Positions 1-7,977 of a stretch of DNA of 48,153 nt are shown in pieces. Under the pieces are notes generated by a model. That model was not told the DNA's origin and did not search any database. It worked only from the letters and a program-made list of their open reading frames with translations. The stretch is taken from the NCBI GenBank assembly GCA_002305045.1, contig DBPX01000013.1, positions 24,692-72,844 on the forward strand, written 5' to 3'. Positions within the stretch are counted from its first letter, which is position 1; each line of letters opens with the position of its first letter. The position numbers and the translations under genes were made by a program. The stretch is from Ruminococcus sp. UBA1409. GTDB lineage: Bacteria; Bacillota; Clostridia; Oscillospirales; Ruminococcaceae.

Positions 1-28
1 ATGCTCTAGCCAACTGAGCTATACAGCC
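1..28 (-). tRNA. tRNA 5' end, cut by window edge
   Basis: The reverse complement of the first 28 bases reads as the 5' half of a tRNA: a 7-nt acceptor strand GGCTGTA, then TA, then a D-arm GCTC-AGTTGGCTA-GAGC. The anticodon and 3' half lie outside the window, so the amino acid cannot be assigned. The general pattern would fit several tRNAs, including Met. Confidence 0.8.
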
Positions 29-101
29 GTAAAACCCGCCTGCAAAGCGATTAATATAATCTCAGCCCTGCCAAGACACCCTGCTTGCATGAGACTTATT
101 C

Positions 102-130
102 ATTATATTAAAAACTTTGTCGTTTGTCAA
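102..130 (-). promoter_or_regulatory. Consensus sigma-A promoter for the tRNA
   Basis: On the minus strand TTGACA (125-130) and TATAAT (102-107) are both perfect consensus boxes with an exact 17-bp spacer. The promoter points at the truncated tRNA about 70 bp downstream, as expected for a strongly transcribed stable-RNA gene or tRNA cluster. Confidence 0.85.
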
Positions 131-160
131 GCTTTTTAAGAAAAATTTTTTAAAATTGTT

Positions 161-1672
161 TTACCAGCCTTCCGAGGGACTTTCGTTGAAGTAGAGGTCG
201 AAGCCGTGGCTCTCGAAAAGCCGGAGCGCACGGTCAAGCTCTATGCCGTAGATTTTGTGCTTAACTCTTGAGTCGGAGGCGGTGTAGACTATCACGGTGC
301 AGGTGCGGTTTACCGTCTGGGCGACGGTCTGCCGTATTACCACCTTTGTCACCCTGTCAATGGGAGCTATAACGGTGTGAAAGCCGTAGCCCTTTAGATA
401 TCTTAAAACGATGTGGTCCTCCTTGATCCCGACGCCGGTTATAAACATGGAGAGCGTCTTTGTCACGGCGAGCCAGACTACCGGCAGCTCGGCGATTACA
501 AAGGCGGTCAGGGCTACCGAGTGCCACTGAGTCATAAAAAGCTCGCAGACAATATACCCCGCCAGAGGTATCAGCTCAAGAGCCGCCGGCCAGAAGTAGA
601 AGCCGCCAAGAGCTTTAAGGCTTGATTTTACCGAGAGCTCCGGGGAGGGATAATCGGGAAAAACCTCCCTTATGGTCGACCTGACCTCCTTGCCGGGGGT
701 AATAGGAAGCACGACCGACAGCTCGCTTCTTCCCGTTGAGCCGTAGCCGGAGCAGTGGCAGTGAAGGCTTGACACCCTTAAAAGCATCGCCAGCATGCTC
801 TGCCTGAGGTCGATGTAGTTTACCCTTTCCAAGTAGATTATATGCCGGTTTTTTGCGATAAGCCCGCTTTTTATATATATCGAATCCTTAGTCTTGGTGA
901 TGATATAGTCCCAGAAGTAAAAGAGGTTGGTGATAAAGCTTGTAAGCCAGCTTATTAGTATCACCGCAGAGACTCCTGCGGCGGCGGGAGGGATTATGTG
1001 TGCGAGCCTGTTTGCAAACTCGCTCAGGGTGTCAAGGATTAGCTTAGCCTCCGCCTCCCTGTCAAAGACCTGCGAGGTCTCCATGATAAAGGCAAGGGCG
1101 ACAAGAACTCCTGAGAGGGTTGAGGAAAAGAGCAAAGAGAAGATTAACAGCCTTGGCTTGTTTGGGGAGACGGAATAGCCAAGACTTTTGACCCGTGAGC
1201 GCTTCATGAAAAGATAGAGCCTGTCTGCGTCCCGCTTTTTCATGACCAGAGTGATGTCCGCCCGGTCGAAGATTCCGGCGTTTGTTGCGACATAGACCTT
1301 TACCGCTCCCAGCGCACGGTAGAATATACCCTGCTTTAGGCTGAGAGTGGAAATCTGGCTGTAGAAAACCACATCCTGCGAGACCGCTATTATCCCCCGC
1401 CTTACCTCGATTTTTTCGCCGTCGAAGCTATAGCTCACGCTTATGAGCCTAAGCCATGCGAAGGCTATGATGGCGAGCAAGACGATGATGTCAAGCCAGC
1501 TTCCCCTGAGCCAGCTGCCAAGAGCGTCCGGCGAGAAGGCGAGGCTGTAGAGGCTTCTTAAAAGCGGGATGACAAGCAGCCAGAAGTATTTTGTTGTGTA
1601 GGAGAAAAACTTTATAAAATGCTGCTGCCCGGAGACGCTTCCCCGGCTGCCGCCAGATAGGGAGCCGTTCAT
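161..1672 (-). CDS. PH domain-containing membrane protein (YdbT-like)
   Basis: Predicted integral membrane protein of 504 residues with several bacterial PH (bPH2, DUF304) repeats, like the B. subtilis YdbT family. Hydrophobic segments occur in pairs near residues 25-75, 175-250 and 355-405. Each pair is followed by a soluble stretch with the family pattern, such as YSFDGEKIEVRRGII, then DVVFYSQISTLSL and SIYIKSGLIAKNRHIIYLER. The start is set at 1672 because GGAGG lies 6 bases upstream; the longer frame would run back into the preceding gene. It lies 1 bp after the small PH protein, so the two are co-transcribed and probably form a membrane complex. The molecular role of this pair is not established; in Bacillus it is linked to resistance to some antimicrobials. 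Confidence 0.8.
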   Translation of the reverse strand: MNGSLSGGSRGSVSGQQHFIKFFSYTTKYFWLLVIPLLRSLYSLAFSPDALGSWLRGSWLDIIVLLAIIAFAWLRLISVSYSFDGEKIEVRRGIIAVSQDVVFYSQISTLSLKQGIFYRALGAVKVYVATNAGIFDRADITLVMKKRDADRLYLFMKRSRVKSLGYSVSPNKPRLLIFSLLFSSTLSGVLVALAFIMETSQVFDREAEAKLILDTLSEFANRLAHIIPPAAAGVSAVILISWLTSFITNLFYFWDYIITKTKDSIYIKSGLIAKNRHIIYLERVNYIDLRQSMLAMLLRVSSLHCHCSGYGSTGRSELSVVLPITPGKEVRSTIREVFPDYPSPELSVKSSLKALGGFYFWPAALELIPLAGYIVCELFMTQWHSVALTAFVIAELPVVWLAVTKTLSMFITGVGIKEDHIVLRYLKGYGFHTVIAPIDRVTKVVIRQTVAQTVNRTCTVIVYTASDSRVKHKIYGIELDRALRLFESHGFDLYFNESPSEGW

Positions 1673-1673
1673 T

Positions 1674-2153
1674 TTATTCCTCCTTGCCGGCGTCGCCGTC
1701 GGGAGGGACTGCGCCGTCCTCTGAGATTTTGGAGTGAAGGGTAAGAAGAATCTCCTGGCAGTCCTCATAGCGGAGAAACGGCAGGATAATGCTTCCTCCT
1801 AAGCCTCTTACAACCAAGAAGTTAAAGCCCAGCGCCCTTGAAAACGGCAGGGACACCCTTGTGACATACTGCACGGCGGACATCCTCATAAGCTCACGGC
1901 GGCGGAAGATGACCCCGGAGTGAAGAGCGATTTCGGTTTTCGAGATGTATATAACCGTCCTGCTGAAAAGAACCGGCAGGTAGACAAACGCAAGGAATAC
2001 CCCCGCAGTCCAGAATACCGCAATGAGGATAAGCATAAGTATTTTAAAGGAGTAAAGATATATCCTCGCCGCAAGGCTGACACCGAGGCAGAATACGATT
2101 GTAAAAAGTCTGAGGGCGGCAAGAGCGGCGCTCTTGGGAAGATACTTTCTCAT
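1674..2153 (-). CDS. Small PH domain membrane protein (YdbS-like)
   Basis: A 159-residue protein with two adjacent hydrophobic segments (about residues 12-32 and 36-62) followed by one bPH2 domain. That domain carries the typical run from TEIALHSGVIFRRRELMRMSAVQYV to FNFLVVRGLGGSIILP. This is the layout of YdbS, the usual partner of the multi-domain YdbT-type protein encoded directly downstream. The start has an AAAGGAG site 8 bases upstream. It is divergent from the symporter gene, with only 37 bp between start codons. Family assignment is good; function is unknown. Confidence 0.78.
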   Translation of the reverse strand: MRKYLPKSAALAALRLFTIVFCLGVSLAARIYLYSFKILMLILIAVFWTAGVFLAFVYLPVLFSRTVIYISKTEIALHSGVIFRRRELMRMSAVQYVTRVSLPFSRALGFNFLVVRGLGGSIILPFLRYEDCQEILLTLHSKISEDGAVPPDGDAGKEE

Positions 2154-2190
2154 CCTTATATACTCCTTTCACAGCTTGGGAGGTCATAGC

Positions 2191-3669
2191 TTGGAGCCTG
2201 ATAAAATAATAACTGCGGTAAAAAACGCCCTTGAAGGCATACAGGGTGCGGTATGGGGACCTCTGACCGTCCTTATAATCGCCGCCGCCGGAGCGGTTGT
2301 AAGCCTTGGGACCGGCTTTATACAGCTAAGAGGGCTTAAGCAGATGCTCTTGCTTCTTAAAAGACGGCTGAAATCGGGAGGCCTTAGGCAGTCGATGACG
2401 GCGCTCGGGGCGACAGTAGGCTCAGGGAGCGTCTCGGGAGTCGCCGCAGCCCTTGCAATAGGCGGACCGGGAGCGCTTTTCTGGCTCTGGGTGTCCGGGC
2501 TTTTCGGCATGGGAGCGGCATACGGCGAGGGCGTATTAAGTATACGCTACCGTGACGGAAAAAAAGGCGGAATAATGTATTCGCTCAGAGACGGTCTCGG
2601 GGAGCGCTGGGCGGCGTGGCTTTACGCCGTTTTCACCCTTTTTGCCTCACTTGGGATGGGCTGTATGGCTCAGACGGGGGCGTTCTCAGAGGCTGCGGGA
2701 TATTTTATCCCGCTTCCCGGATGGGCAGTAGGGATAGTTCCTGCGGCTCTGGCGGTATTCTGCCTGTTTTCTAAGGGGGACTTTTCGGGAGCCGCCTCCG
2801 AAAGGGTAATGCCTGCCGTTTCCCTGATTTATCTGGCTCTTTGCCTTTTAGTTATCGCACTCGGGATGGAAAGGCTGCCGTACTCGCTGTCACAGGTCTT
2901 TAAAAACGCAGTGGGAATCAGGCAGGCGGCGGGAGGCGCTGTCGGCTGGGAGATAGCAAGAGCCGCCTCCAACGGCTTCAGGCGGGGGATATTTTCAAGC
3001 GAGGCGGGGCTTGGGAGCACTGCGGCTATCCACGCCTCGGACGGTCTTGTCACCCCTCACGAGCAGGGGCTTTTAAACATCTTCGAGGTTATAGTCGACA
3101 CCTTCATAATATGCACGGTTACAGCCCTTAGTATTCTTTGCTCCGGGGTGACGCTTGACTCCGGGCTTGCTCCTACCCTCACGGTGACATCAGCCTTTGA
3201 AAGGGGAATGGGAGGGGGAGCCTTGGGAGCCGCCGCCGGAGCGGTCTGCGCCCTTTGCGTCATGGGCTTTTGCCTGGGGACCATAATAGGCTGGTCGAAA
3301 ATAGGGCTTGGCGCCGCAGAGTACCTTTTTAGCTCAAGAAAAGCGGTAGCCTGCTACAGGGCGGTATATCCTGCGGCGGCGCTTCTTGGCTGTATTCTCA
3401 GGCTCGACGCCGCCCTTGCGATAAGCGATATCTTCAACGGACTGATGGCGTATCCCTGCTCGGCGGCGATAATCCTTTTAAGGAGGGAGATTTTTGCCGC
3501 CTCGGCAGGAGCTAGAGCCTCCCGGTCGAGCCGAAGCCGCTTTTTCCTCTCTCGCTTTCGGGGAGGGAGTCGGACTCTAAAACCTCGGGAAGGTATACCG
3601 GCAGGGCGACCAGCTGCGAAAATCTCTCCCCCGGAAACAGGGTGCAGGGCTGGCTCCCGTGATTTATAA
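2191..3669 (+). CDS. Sodium:alanine/glycine symporter (AGCS family)
   Basis: Cytoplasmic-membrane amino-acid:cation symporter that should import alanine or glycine with Na+ (PF01235). Family motifs include the run around ALGATVGSGSVSGVAAALAIGGPGALFWLW, then MGAAYGEGVLSIRYR and GRRGIFSSEAGLGS-type sequence (FRRGIFSSEAGLGST). About ten hydrophobic helices are visible. The start is taken as the TTG at 2191, 6 bases after GGGAGGT; an in-frame ATG at 2134 lies inside the divergent PH gene and has no good site. The body ends near IILLRREIF. The frame then runs a further 55 or so arginine- and serine-rich residues through the 3' end of the convergent dut gene, which looks like a lost ancestral stop codon. 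Confidence 0.9.
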   Translation: MEPDKIITAVKNALEGIQGAVWGPLTVLIIAAAGAVVSLGTGFIQLRGLKQMLLLLKRRLKSGGLRQSMTALGATVGSGSVSGVAAALAIGGPGALFWLWVSGLFGMGAAYGEGVLSIRYRDGKKGGIMYSLRDGLGERWAAWLYAVFTLFASLGMGCMAQTGAFSEAAGYFIPLPGWAVGIVPAALAVFCLFSKGDFSGAASERVMPAVSLIYLALCLLVIALGMERLPYSLSQVFKNAVGIRQAAGGAVGWEIARAASNGFRRGIFSSEAGLGSTAAIHASDGLVTPHEQGLLNIFEVIVDTFIICTVTALSILCSGVTLDSGLAPTLTVTSAFERGMGGGALGAAAGAVCALCVMGFCLGTIIGWSKIGLGAAEYLFSSRKAVACYRAVYPAAALLGCILRLDAALAISDIFNGLMAYPCSAAIILLRREIFAASAGARASRSSRSRFFLSRFRGGSRTLKPREGIPAGRPAAKISPPETGCRAGSRDL

Positions 3670-3952
3670 GCGGTACCATTATCTCACCACGGTAGTCTGA
3701 GTCTATCACCCCGACGGAGTTTGCAAGGGTCAGCCCGTATTTTCTCCCTAGAGACGACCTTATAAACACGAGCAAAACGACATCCTCCCTGTCAGGACAG
3801 CAGGCGACGCCGCAGTTTACCGTTACAATCTCCCCGGGAGCTATGGTGACCGGGGAGTCCGAGCATACGCAAAGGTCAAGCCCTGCGCTTGACTTTGTCT
3901 GAGCCTTAGGGATAACGGCGTCCTGCCGGAGCTTTTTAAATGTAAGAGTCAT
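3512..3952 (-). CDS. dut: dUTP pyrophosphatase
   Basis: Trimeric dUTPase that hydrolyses dUTP to dUMP and pyrophosphate, keeping uracil out of DNA and supplying dUMP for thymidylate synthesis. All five family motifs are present in order: SSAGLDL, RSSLG, GVIDSDYRGEI with its catalytic Asp, GERFSQLV and the C-terminal RGKSGFGSTG loop. Its 146 residues match the family. The ribosome site is GGAAGG. The last 158 bp overlap the 3' end of the convergent symporter frame. Confidence 0.97.
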   Translation of the reverse strand: MTLTFKKLRQDAVIPKAQTKSSAGLDLCVCSDSPVTIAPGEIVTVNCGVACCPDREDVVLLVFIRSSLGRKYGLTLANSVGVIDSDYRGEIMVPLINHGSQPCTLFPGERFSQLVALPVYLPEVLESDSLPESERGKSGFGSTGRL

Positions 3953-3976
3953 GATAATCCTTCCTTTTTTATGGAG

Positions 3977-6034
3977 TCATTCGACGCCCCTGTAATATAG
4001 ACCCCTCGTGAAGCCTCCAGAGGGCGGCAGGCGGTTAATATAGCCGTCGTAGACCCTTTTGACCTCGCCCTTTGACTCTACGGTGAAATACAAAACGCCG
4101 AAGTCGAGATTAAAATCCCTCATCCTGTCTGCAAGCCAGATAAAGCGGGAGTTTAAAAGCTCGAACCAGCCGTACTCCTTATGGCAGAGGACAGAAAACT
4201 CGCTTCCCGTCCTGTCGGTAAGACGGCGGGTACAGCGAGAGCAGTCAAGCTCGCTTTTAATCGGGCAGTTTTTTGTCAGCATCAAGGGGAGCCTGCCGTA
4301 TACTACAGCCCCGGTGGGAACGGGAGCGCTCAGCGCCGAGGCCTCCCTGGCCGTCAGCTCGGGGGACAGGGTCTCCGCCTTAAGGCCCATTTTTGCATAC
4401 TCCCAGGCGCAAAGGGAGTTTTTTATGTTAAGAGTAAAGCCTCCTACCGGCTCAAGCCCCAGCCTTTTGCAAAGAATAAGCTCCCCGGGATTTGAGCAGG
4501 CTGCGCTCTTAAAGCCGAGGCCTTTTGCAAGCGTGAGGGTATCAAGCGCCGCATCCCCGTCAAAGCCTCTTGGAGGATATACCGTGGCTTTTTCAATAGG
4601 ATACCCGGCGTCAAGATACTCCTTAGCCCCGTCTGCGGGGATAATAACCCCATAAAGGCTTTTTACATCCAAATACTCAAGCTGAGATACCCTTTCTACC
4701 CTTACAATAAGCTCGGGGTGCTTCATATTCAGGGTTTTCGGCATTGCAAGGCTCAGCCTGTCCCTGTCAAACGGGATGGGCCTCATAAGCCGCCCGATTC
4801 TTTTTTCGTCAAGCTCAGTAAGCGCCCTTCGCCTTAGGCCGTTTATTTCCGCCGCCGAGAGATAGGGGCTTCCTAGGAGGCGCAAGGAGATTTTTCCGGC
4901 GAGATATACCGTCCCTCCCAGCCTTGTAAGCTGCCTTTTTACCTCCTCGGAGTCTGTAGGACGGCTTTTAGCCTCGCTTACCGGCTCCCCGGTGACGGTT
5001 ACGCTGTCCCCAAGGGAGGATACGGTGAGCCTGACCCTGCTTCCCGGCTCGGCAAAAAGCTCCATGTCGACAGCAAGCCGCTGTCTTTCGTTTCTGTAAA
5101 GCTCCCGAAGCCTAGGGCAGATATCCTTAGCCGCCCTTTCGTCCTCCTGGCTTCTTACTCCGAACATGGCTTTACCTGTTTTGCCGGTAAAATAGCCGTC
5201 CGTAAAGCCGCTTCTTGAAAAGACGCTCCTAAGAGCCTCCAGGTCGTAGCTCTCGCCCCTTAGAGCCTTGTAAAGGGAGTCCACCGCCGCCGCAACATAC
5301 TCGGGACGCTTCATCCTCCCCTCGATTTTAAGGGAGGAGACCCCGGCGTCCCTAAGAGCCTCGGCGTGGGGAATCAGCGAGAGGTCCTTAAGGGATAGGG
5401 CGCACTGACCGTTCTTAGGACGGCCCTGCGGGGAAAACATAAGACGGCAGGCTCCTGCGCAAAGACCACGGTTTGCAGACCTTCCTCCTATTGCGGCAGA
5501 GAGGTAGCACTGTCCCGAGACCGACATGCAAAGCGCCCCGTGGACAAAGACCTCGGTTTCGATTCCCGCACCGCTAAGCTCCCTTATCCCTTCAAGGCTG
5601 AGCTCCCTTGCAAGAACAACCCTTGAAAAGCCTGCCGCTTTTGCAAACTCCACTCCGTCAAGAGTCCCTATCGAGAGCTGTGTGGAGGCGTGAAGCCTGA
5701 GCCCGGGAGCAGCCTCCCTGGCTATCCGGCAGACGGCGAGGTCCTGGACTATAATCCCGTCGACCCCGAGAGCCGCCGCAAATTCAAGCTCTGAAGCAAG
5801 CTCCTCAAGCTCGCTGTCGGAAACTATTGTATTTATCGCCTGGTAGACGGCGGCTCCGTATCTCCGGCAGAGCCGCACAGCCTCGGCAAGCTCCTCACGG
5901 GAGAAGTTTTTGGCGTTTTTTCTAGCGGAGAACCTCTTTCCCCCGAGGTATACGGCGTCCGCTCCCGCCCTGAGTGCGGCTGTGAGCGACTCCATAGAGC
6001 CGCAGGGAGCTAAAATCTCCGGCAGGGCGCTCAT
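3977..6034 (-). CDS. U32 family peptidase / RlhA-like protein
   Basis: A 685-residue U32 family protein. The N-terminal barrel starts with EILAPCGSMESLTAALRAGADAVYLGG and carries the four-cysteine cluster CMSVSGQC...GLCAGAC near residues 170-200, followed by the long C-terminal part (DUF3656) seen in the large clade. Members were first called collagenases. The E. coli relatives RlhA and TrhP instead hydroxylate 23S rRNA and tRNA, so an RNA-hydroxylation role is as plausible as proteolysis. Its ATG overlaps the zapA stop by 4 bp (ATGA), so the two are translationally coupled. zapA-U32 is a common Clostridial pair. Confidence 0.85.
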   Translation of the reverse strand: MSALPEILAPCGSMESLTAALRAGADAVYLGGKRFSARKNAKNFSREELAEAVRLCRRYGAAVYQAINTIVSDSELEELASELEFAAALGVDGIIVQDLAVCRIAREAAPGLRLHASTQLSIGTLDGVEFAKAAGFSRVVLARELSLEGIRELSGAGIETEVFVHGALCMSVSGQCYLSAAIGGRSANRGLCAGACRLMFSPQGRPKNGQCALSLKDLSLIPHAEALRDAGVSSLKIEGRMKRPEYVAAAVDSLYKALRGESYDLEALRSVFSRSGFTDGYFTGKTGKAMFGVRSQEDERAAKDICPRLRELYRNERQRLAVDMELFAEPGSRVRLTVSSLGDSVTVTGEPVSEAKSRPTDSEEVKRQLTRLGGTVYLAGKISLRLLGSPYLSAAEINGLRRRALTELDEKRIGRLMRPIPFDRDRLSLAMPKTLNMKHPELIVRVERVSQLEYLDVKSLYGVIIPADGAKEYLDAGYPIEKATVYPPRGFDGDAALDTLTLAKGLGFKSAACSNPGELILCKRLGLEPVGGFTLNIKNSLCAWEYAKMGLKAETLSPELTAREASALSAPVPTGAVVYGRLPLMLTKNCPIKSELDCSRCTRRLTDRTGSEFSVLCHKEYGWFELLNSRFIWLADRMRDFNLDFGVLYFTVESKGEVKRVYDGYINRLPPSGGFTRGLYYRGVE

Positions 6035-6531
6035 CTTGCTCTGCCCCTTTGCCCAGGCTCGGACCTTGACTTAGAGGATGTCTCGGGAGCTTTCCCTGGC
6101 ACCTCCCGCAATTCCTCGGAGGACGCCTCCGGCGCTTTCTTTTGGGACGGCTCGGCGTCTACGCCCTGCCGGCTCCTTAAGCTCTTATCAAGCTCTAAAA
6201 GCCTTTTTTTAAGACCTGCGTTCTCCCTTTTAAGGGACTCCGCCCTCTGCCGCTCCCGGGAGGCGTCGTTTAGGTACTCGCCCATCTGGAGCCTTAGATT
6301 CTCGGCGAGCTGAGTTGACCTTTTAGACTCGTCCAGCGAGTTGAGGGCGAAAAGAATGGCGGCGTCCAGCACGCCAAGGGACCTCTCCGACCTTAAAAGC
6401 TCCGAGACGCCCTTATTGAGCTCCTCGGCGAGCATGACGGTATACTCCCTTGAATTGTCGCTTGAAAGGGTATAGCTTCTCCCCATTATCCTGACGCTGA
6501 CCCGGCTGCCCGAATTGTAGCTTTTATCCAT
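6031..6531 (-). CDS. zapA: Cell division protein ZapA
   Basis: FtsZ-ring-associated protein. The N-terminal ZapA domain (about residues 10-95) shows VSVRIMGRSYTLSS, the run EYTVMLAEELNKGVSELL and a helix with LDAAILFALNSLDE. A coiled coil covers about residues 75-125, and a charged Ser/Glu/Pro tail extends the protein to 166 residues against about 100 for typical ZapA. The start has GGAAGG 8 bases upstream. First gene of a two-gene unit with the U32 protein. Confidence 0.85.
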   Translation of the reverse strand: MDKSYNSGSRVSVRIMGRSYTLSSDNSREYTVMLAEELNKGVSELLRSERSLGVLDAAILFALNSLDESKRSTQLAENLRLQMGEYLNDASRERQRAESLKRENAGLKKRLLELDKSLRSRQGVDAEPSQKKAPEASSEELREVPGKAPETSSKSRSEPGQRGRAR

Positions 6532-6550
6532 GGTATCATCCTTCCCGGAT

Positions 6551-6579
6551 TTGTGGTTGTATATATTATAGCATATAAT
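6551..6579 (+). promoter_or_regulatory. Plus-strand promoter upstream of structured RNA
   Basis: TTGTGG (6551-6556), a 17-bp spacer and a perfect TATAAT (6574-6579) point rightwards into a 350-bp region without an ORF. Transcription should begin near 6586. The same AT-rich block also contains a TATAAT on the minus strand that could serve zapA. Confidence 0.55.
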
Positions 6580-6585
6580 GCTTTA

Positions 6586-6777
6586 AAATGCTAGACATTT
6601 CGCAGAGCAAAGAAAGGGAACGCCCGCAGGCGTTCCCAAGACTGCCTATAAACCCACCGAAAATATCAGTTTATTATTTTCAGCGGGTTGAAACATACTG
6701 AATAATTTTGGGCTTTTTTCATTTGTGTGTGTTTCTGCCCACTCACCGCTAACTGCGGGCTTATCAGTTTTTTAGTT
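6586..6777 (+). ncRNA. Candidate structured RNA, 6S-like
   Basis: No ORF covers this stretch. The expected transcript from the promoter at 6551-6579 is about 190 nt. Its ends pair: GCCCGCAG (6622-6629) with CTGCGGGC (6753-6760), continued by GCG/CGC, and the closing strand is followed by a T-rich tail (TTTTTTAGTTTTT from 6769). An inner helix pairs AACCC/GGGTT and GAAAATA/TATTTTC around 6651-6689, leaving a large internal bubble. A long rod with a central bubble, a terminal stem, about 190 nt and a position beside zapA resemble 6S RNA (in enterobacteria ssrS lies next to zapA). Strand and identity are inferred. An alternative local hairpin at 6617-6638 could instead act as a minus-strand terminator. 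Confidence 0.42.
6617..6638. repeat. Perfect hairpin GGGAACGCC / GGCGTTCCC
   Basis: A 9-bp perfect inverted repeat with a 4-base loop. On the minus strand it is followed by TTTCTTTG, so it could terminate minus-strand transcripts before zapA. On the plus strand it competes with the long-range stem of the candidate RNA. Confidence 0.5.
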
Positions 6778-6808
6778 TTTATTAGATAAAATAGATGACG
6801 GCTTATCC

Positions 6809-6900
6809 ACAGAGCCGAAAAAACGGCTCTGCGAAAACATTTTTTCTTATTGCGTCAGAAGCCCCTCGCAGTACTCCAGTACAACTATCGGGGCTTCTTC
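6809..6900. repeat. Two further hairpins between RNA locus and LCP gene
   Basis: CAGAGCCG-AAAAAA-CGGCTCTG lies near 6810-6831. AGAAGCCCC...GGGGCTTCT spans about 6858-6899 with an inner GTAC/GTAC helix. They lie downstream of the LCP-like gene and probably mark its 3' end, although neither has a long T-run on the minus strand. Confidence 0.45.
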
Positions 6901-6936
6901 CTTATCTGCGTGGGTTTCTCGACAGCCCCAGCCTTC

Positions 6937-7887
6937 TTATTCGTTCAGCATAAAATACTCCCTCAGCTCGTCCGGGAAGTCGGAGGACACCTCGAAGTAG
7001 CCGCTTTCGTTCCAGACCCCCTTGGGGAGCCTATAGGAGGCAGGGGAGTCGAAGCTGTCCAGCATATATTCATACGCCGGCGACACCTCCCTGAAGCGGG
7101 GAGAGGTTATATCGGTGTCGGAGTTGTTGAAAATCGTGTTGAAAATGCTGGTTAGGTTGGATTTTATATTCTCCGAATTGGTCAAAAACGCCGAGTTGAG
7201 AAGCGAGACCCCTATCTCCCCCACGACCTGAAGCCTTGTCCTCTCTCCGTCGGAGTAAAGGGGATAGGTGACGATTCTGCGGATATCGTCCCCCCAGAGG
7301 GTCCTTGTGGCAGATCCCTGGGAGAAGCTGGTCAGCTCGCCGGTCTCCTGATTCTTGTATAAAAGCTCCTCCGGGAAGTTATAGGTGCTTGTTCCTCCAA
7401 GATACTCAACCAGCGACTTCCAGCCGCCGTCGCTTATCTTGACATACCTGGAGCACTCTACGCCGAATGAGGACTCCACCGCCTGCTTTAGGAAGGTCAT
7501 GCCGCCGCTGGAGTAAAGCTCCAGAAGCGTTCCGCTTGCCCCTCCCGCTGAGGACAGGGTGTATTTAGACACCGGGACGATTAGGATTTTGCCCTCGTCC
7601 GGGAGGATTCTTAAAATCGCCATGGCGTTTATATCCTCGCTGCCCGCTCCGACGAACAAAACCGTCTGCCTGGCGAAGGAGTAATCCGTCTCCCCGGTCT
7701 CATCCTCAGTAACGGCGGAAAGCTCCTCCCCCGACTGCTCTGCGGGAGCGGTTACAAACCTGTCAAGAAGATAAAGAGCTATGCTGCCGAAGAGCAAAAG
7801 GCAGACGAGCATAGTAGCCGCATACGCCACAAGGACATTGACCTGCGAGCGGCTCCCGCTGCGGCGTCCCCGATTATTTGATGACAT
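6937..7887 (-). CDS. LCP-family (LytR-CpsA-Psr) protein, divergent
   Basis: A 316-residue membrane-anchored extracytoplasmic protein: basic N-terminus, one transmembrane helix (about residues 17-45), an acidic linker, then a domain with the LytR-CpsA-Psr layout (VLFVGAG...NAMAILRILPDEGKILIVPVSKYT, followed by a helix with FLKQAVESSFGV and VKISDGGWKSLVEYLGG). Canonical LCP enzymes transfer undecaprenyl-linked polymers to peptidoglycan and carry an RSD and an IPRDT motif. Here these are replaced by DIN and VSKYT, so the usual Asp and Arg residues are not recognisable. It may be a non-catalytic or specialised relative. AAAGGAGG precedes the ATG. Confidence 0.65.
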   Translation of the reverse strand: MSSNNRGRRSGSRSQVNVLVAYAATMLVCLLLFGSIALYLLDRFVTAPAEQSGEELSAVTEDETGETDYSFARQTVLFVGAGSEDINAMAILRILPDEGKILIVPVSKYTLSSAGGASGTLLELYSSGGMTFLKQAVESSFGVECSRYVKISDGGWKSLVEYLGGTSTYNFPEELLYKNQETGELTSFSQGSATRTLWGDDIRRIVTYPLYSDGERTRLQVVGEIGVSLLNSAFLTNSENIKSNLTSIFNTIFNNSDTDITSPRFREVSPAYEYMLDSFDSPASYRLPKGVWNESGYFEVSSDFPDELREYFMLNE

Positions 7888-7977
7888 CAGGCGACCTCCT
7901 TTTATCCCGGCTGGTTCTCCGGGGAAATTTTTATTGCTTTTTTCAAAAGAGTGTTATATAATCAGTGACGGGCAGGC

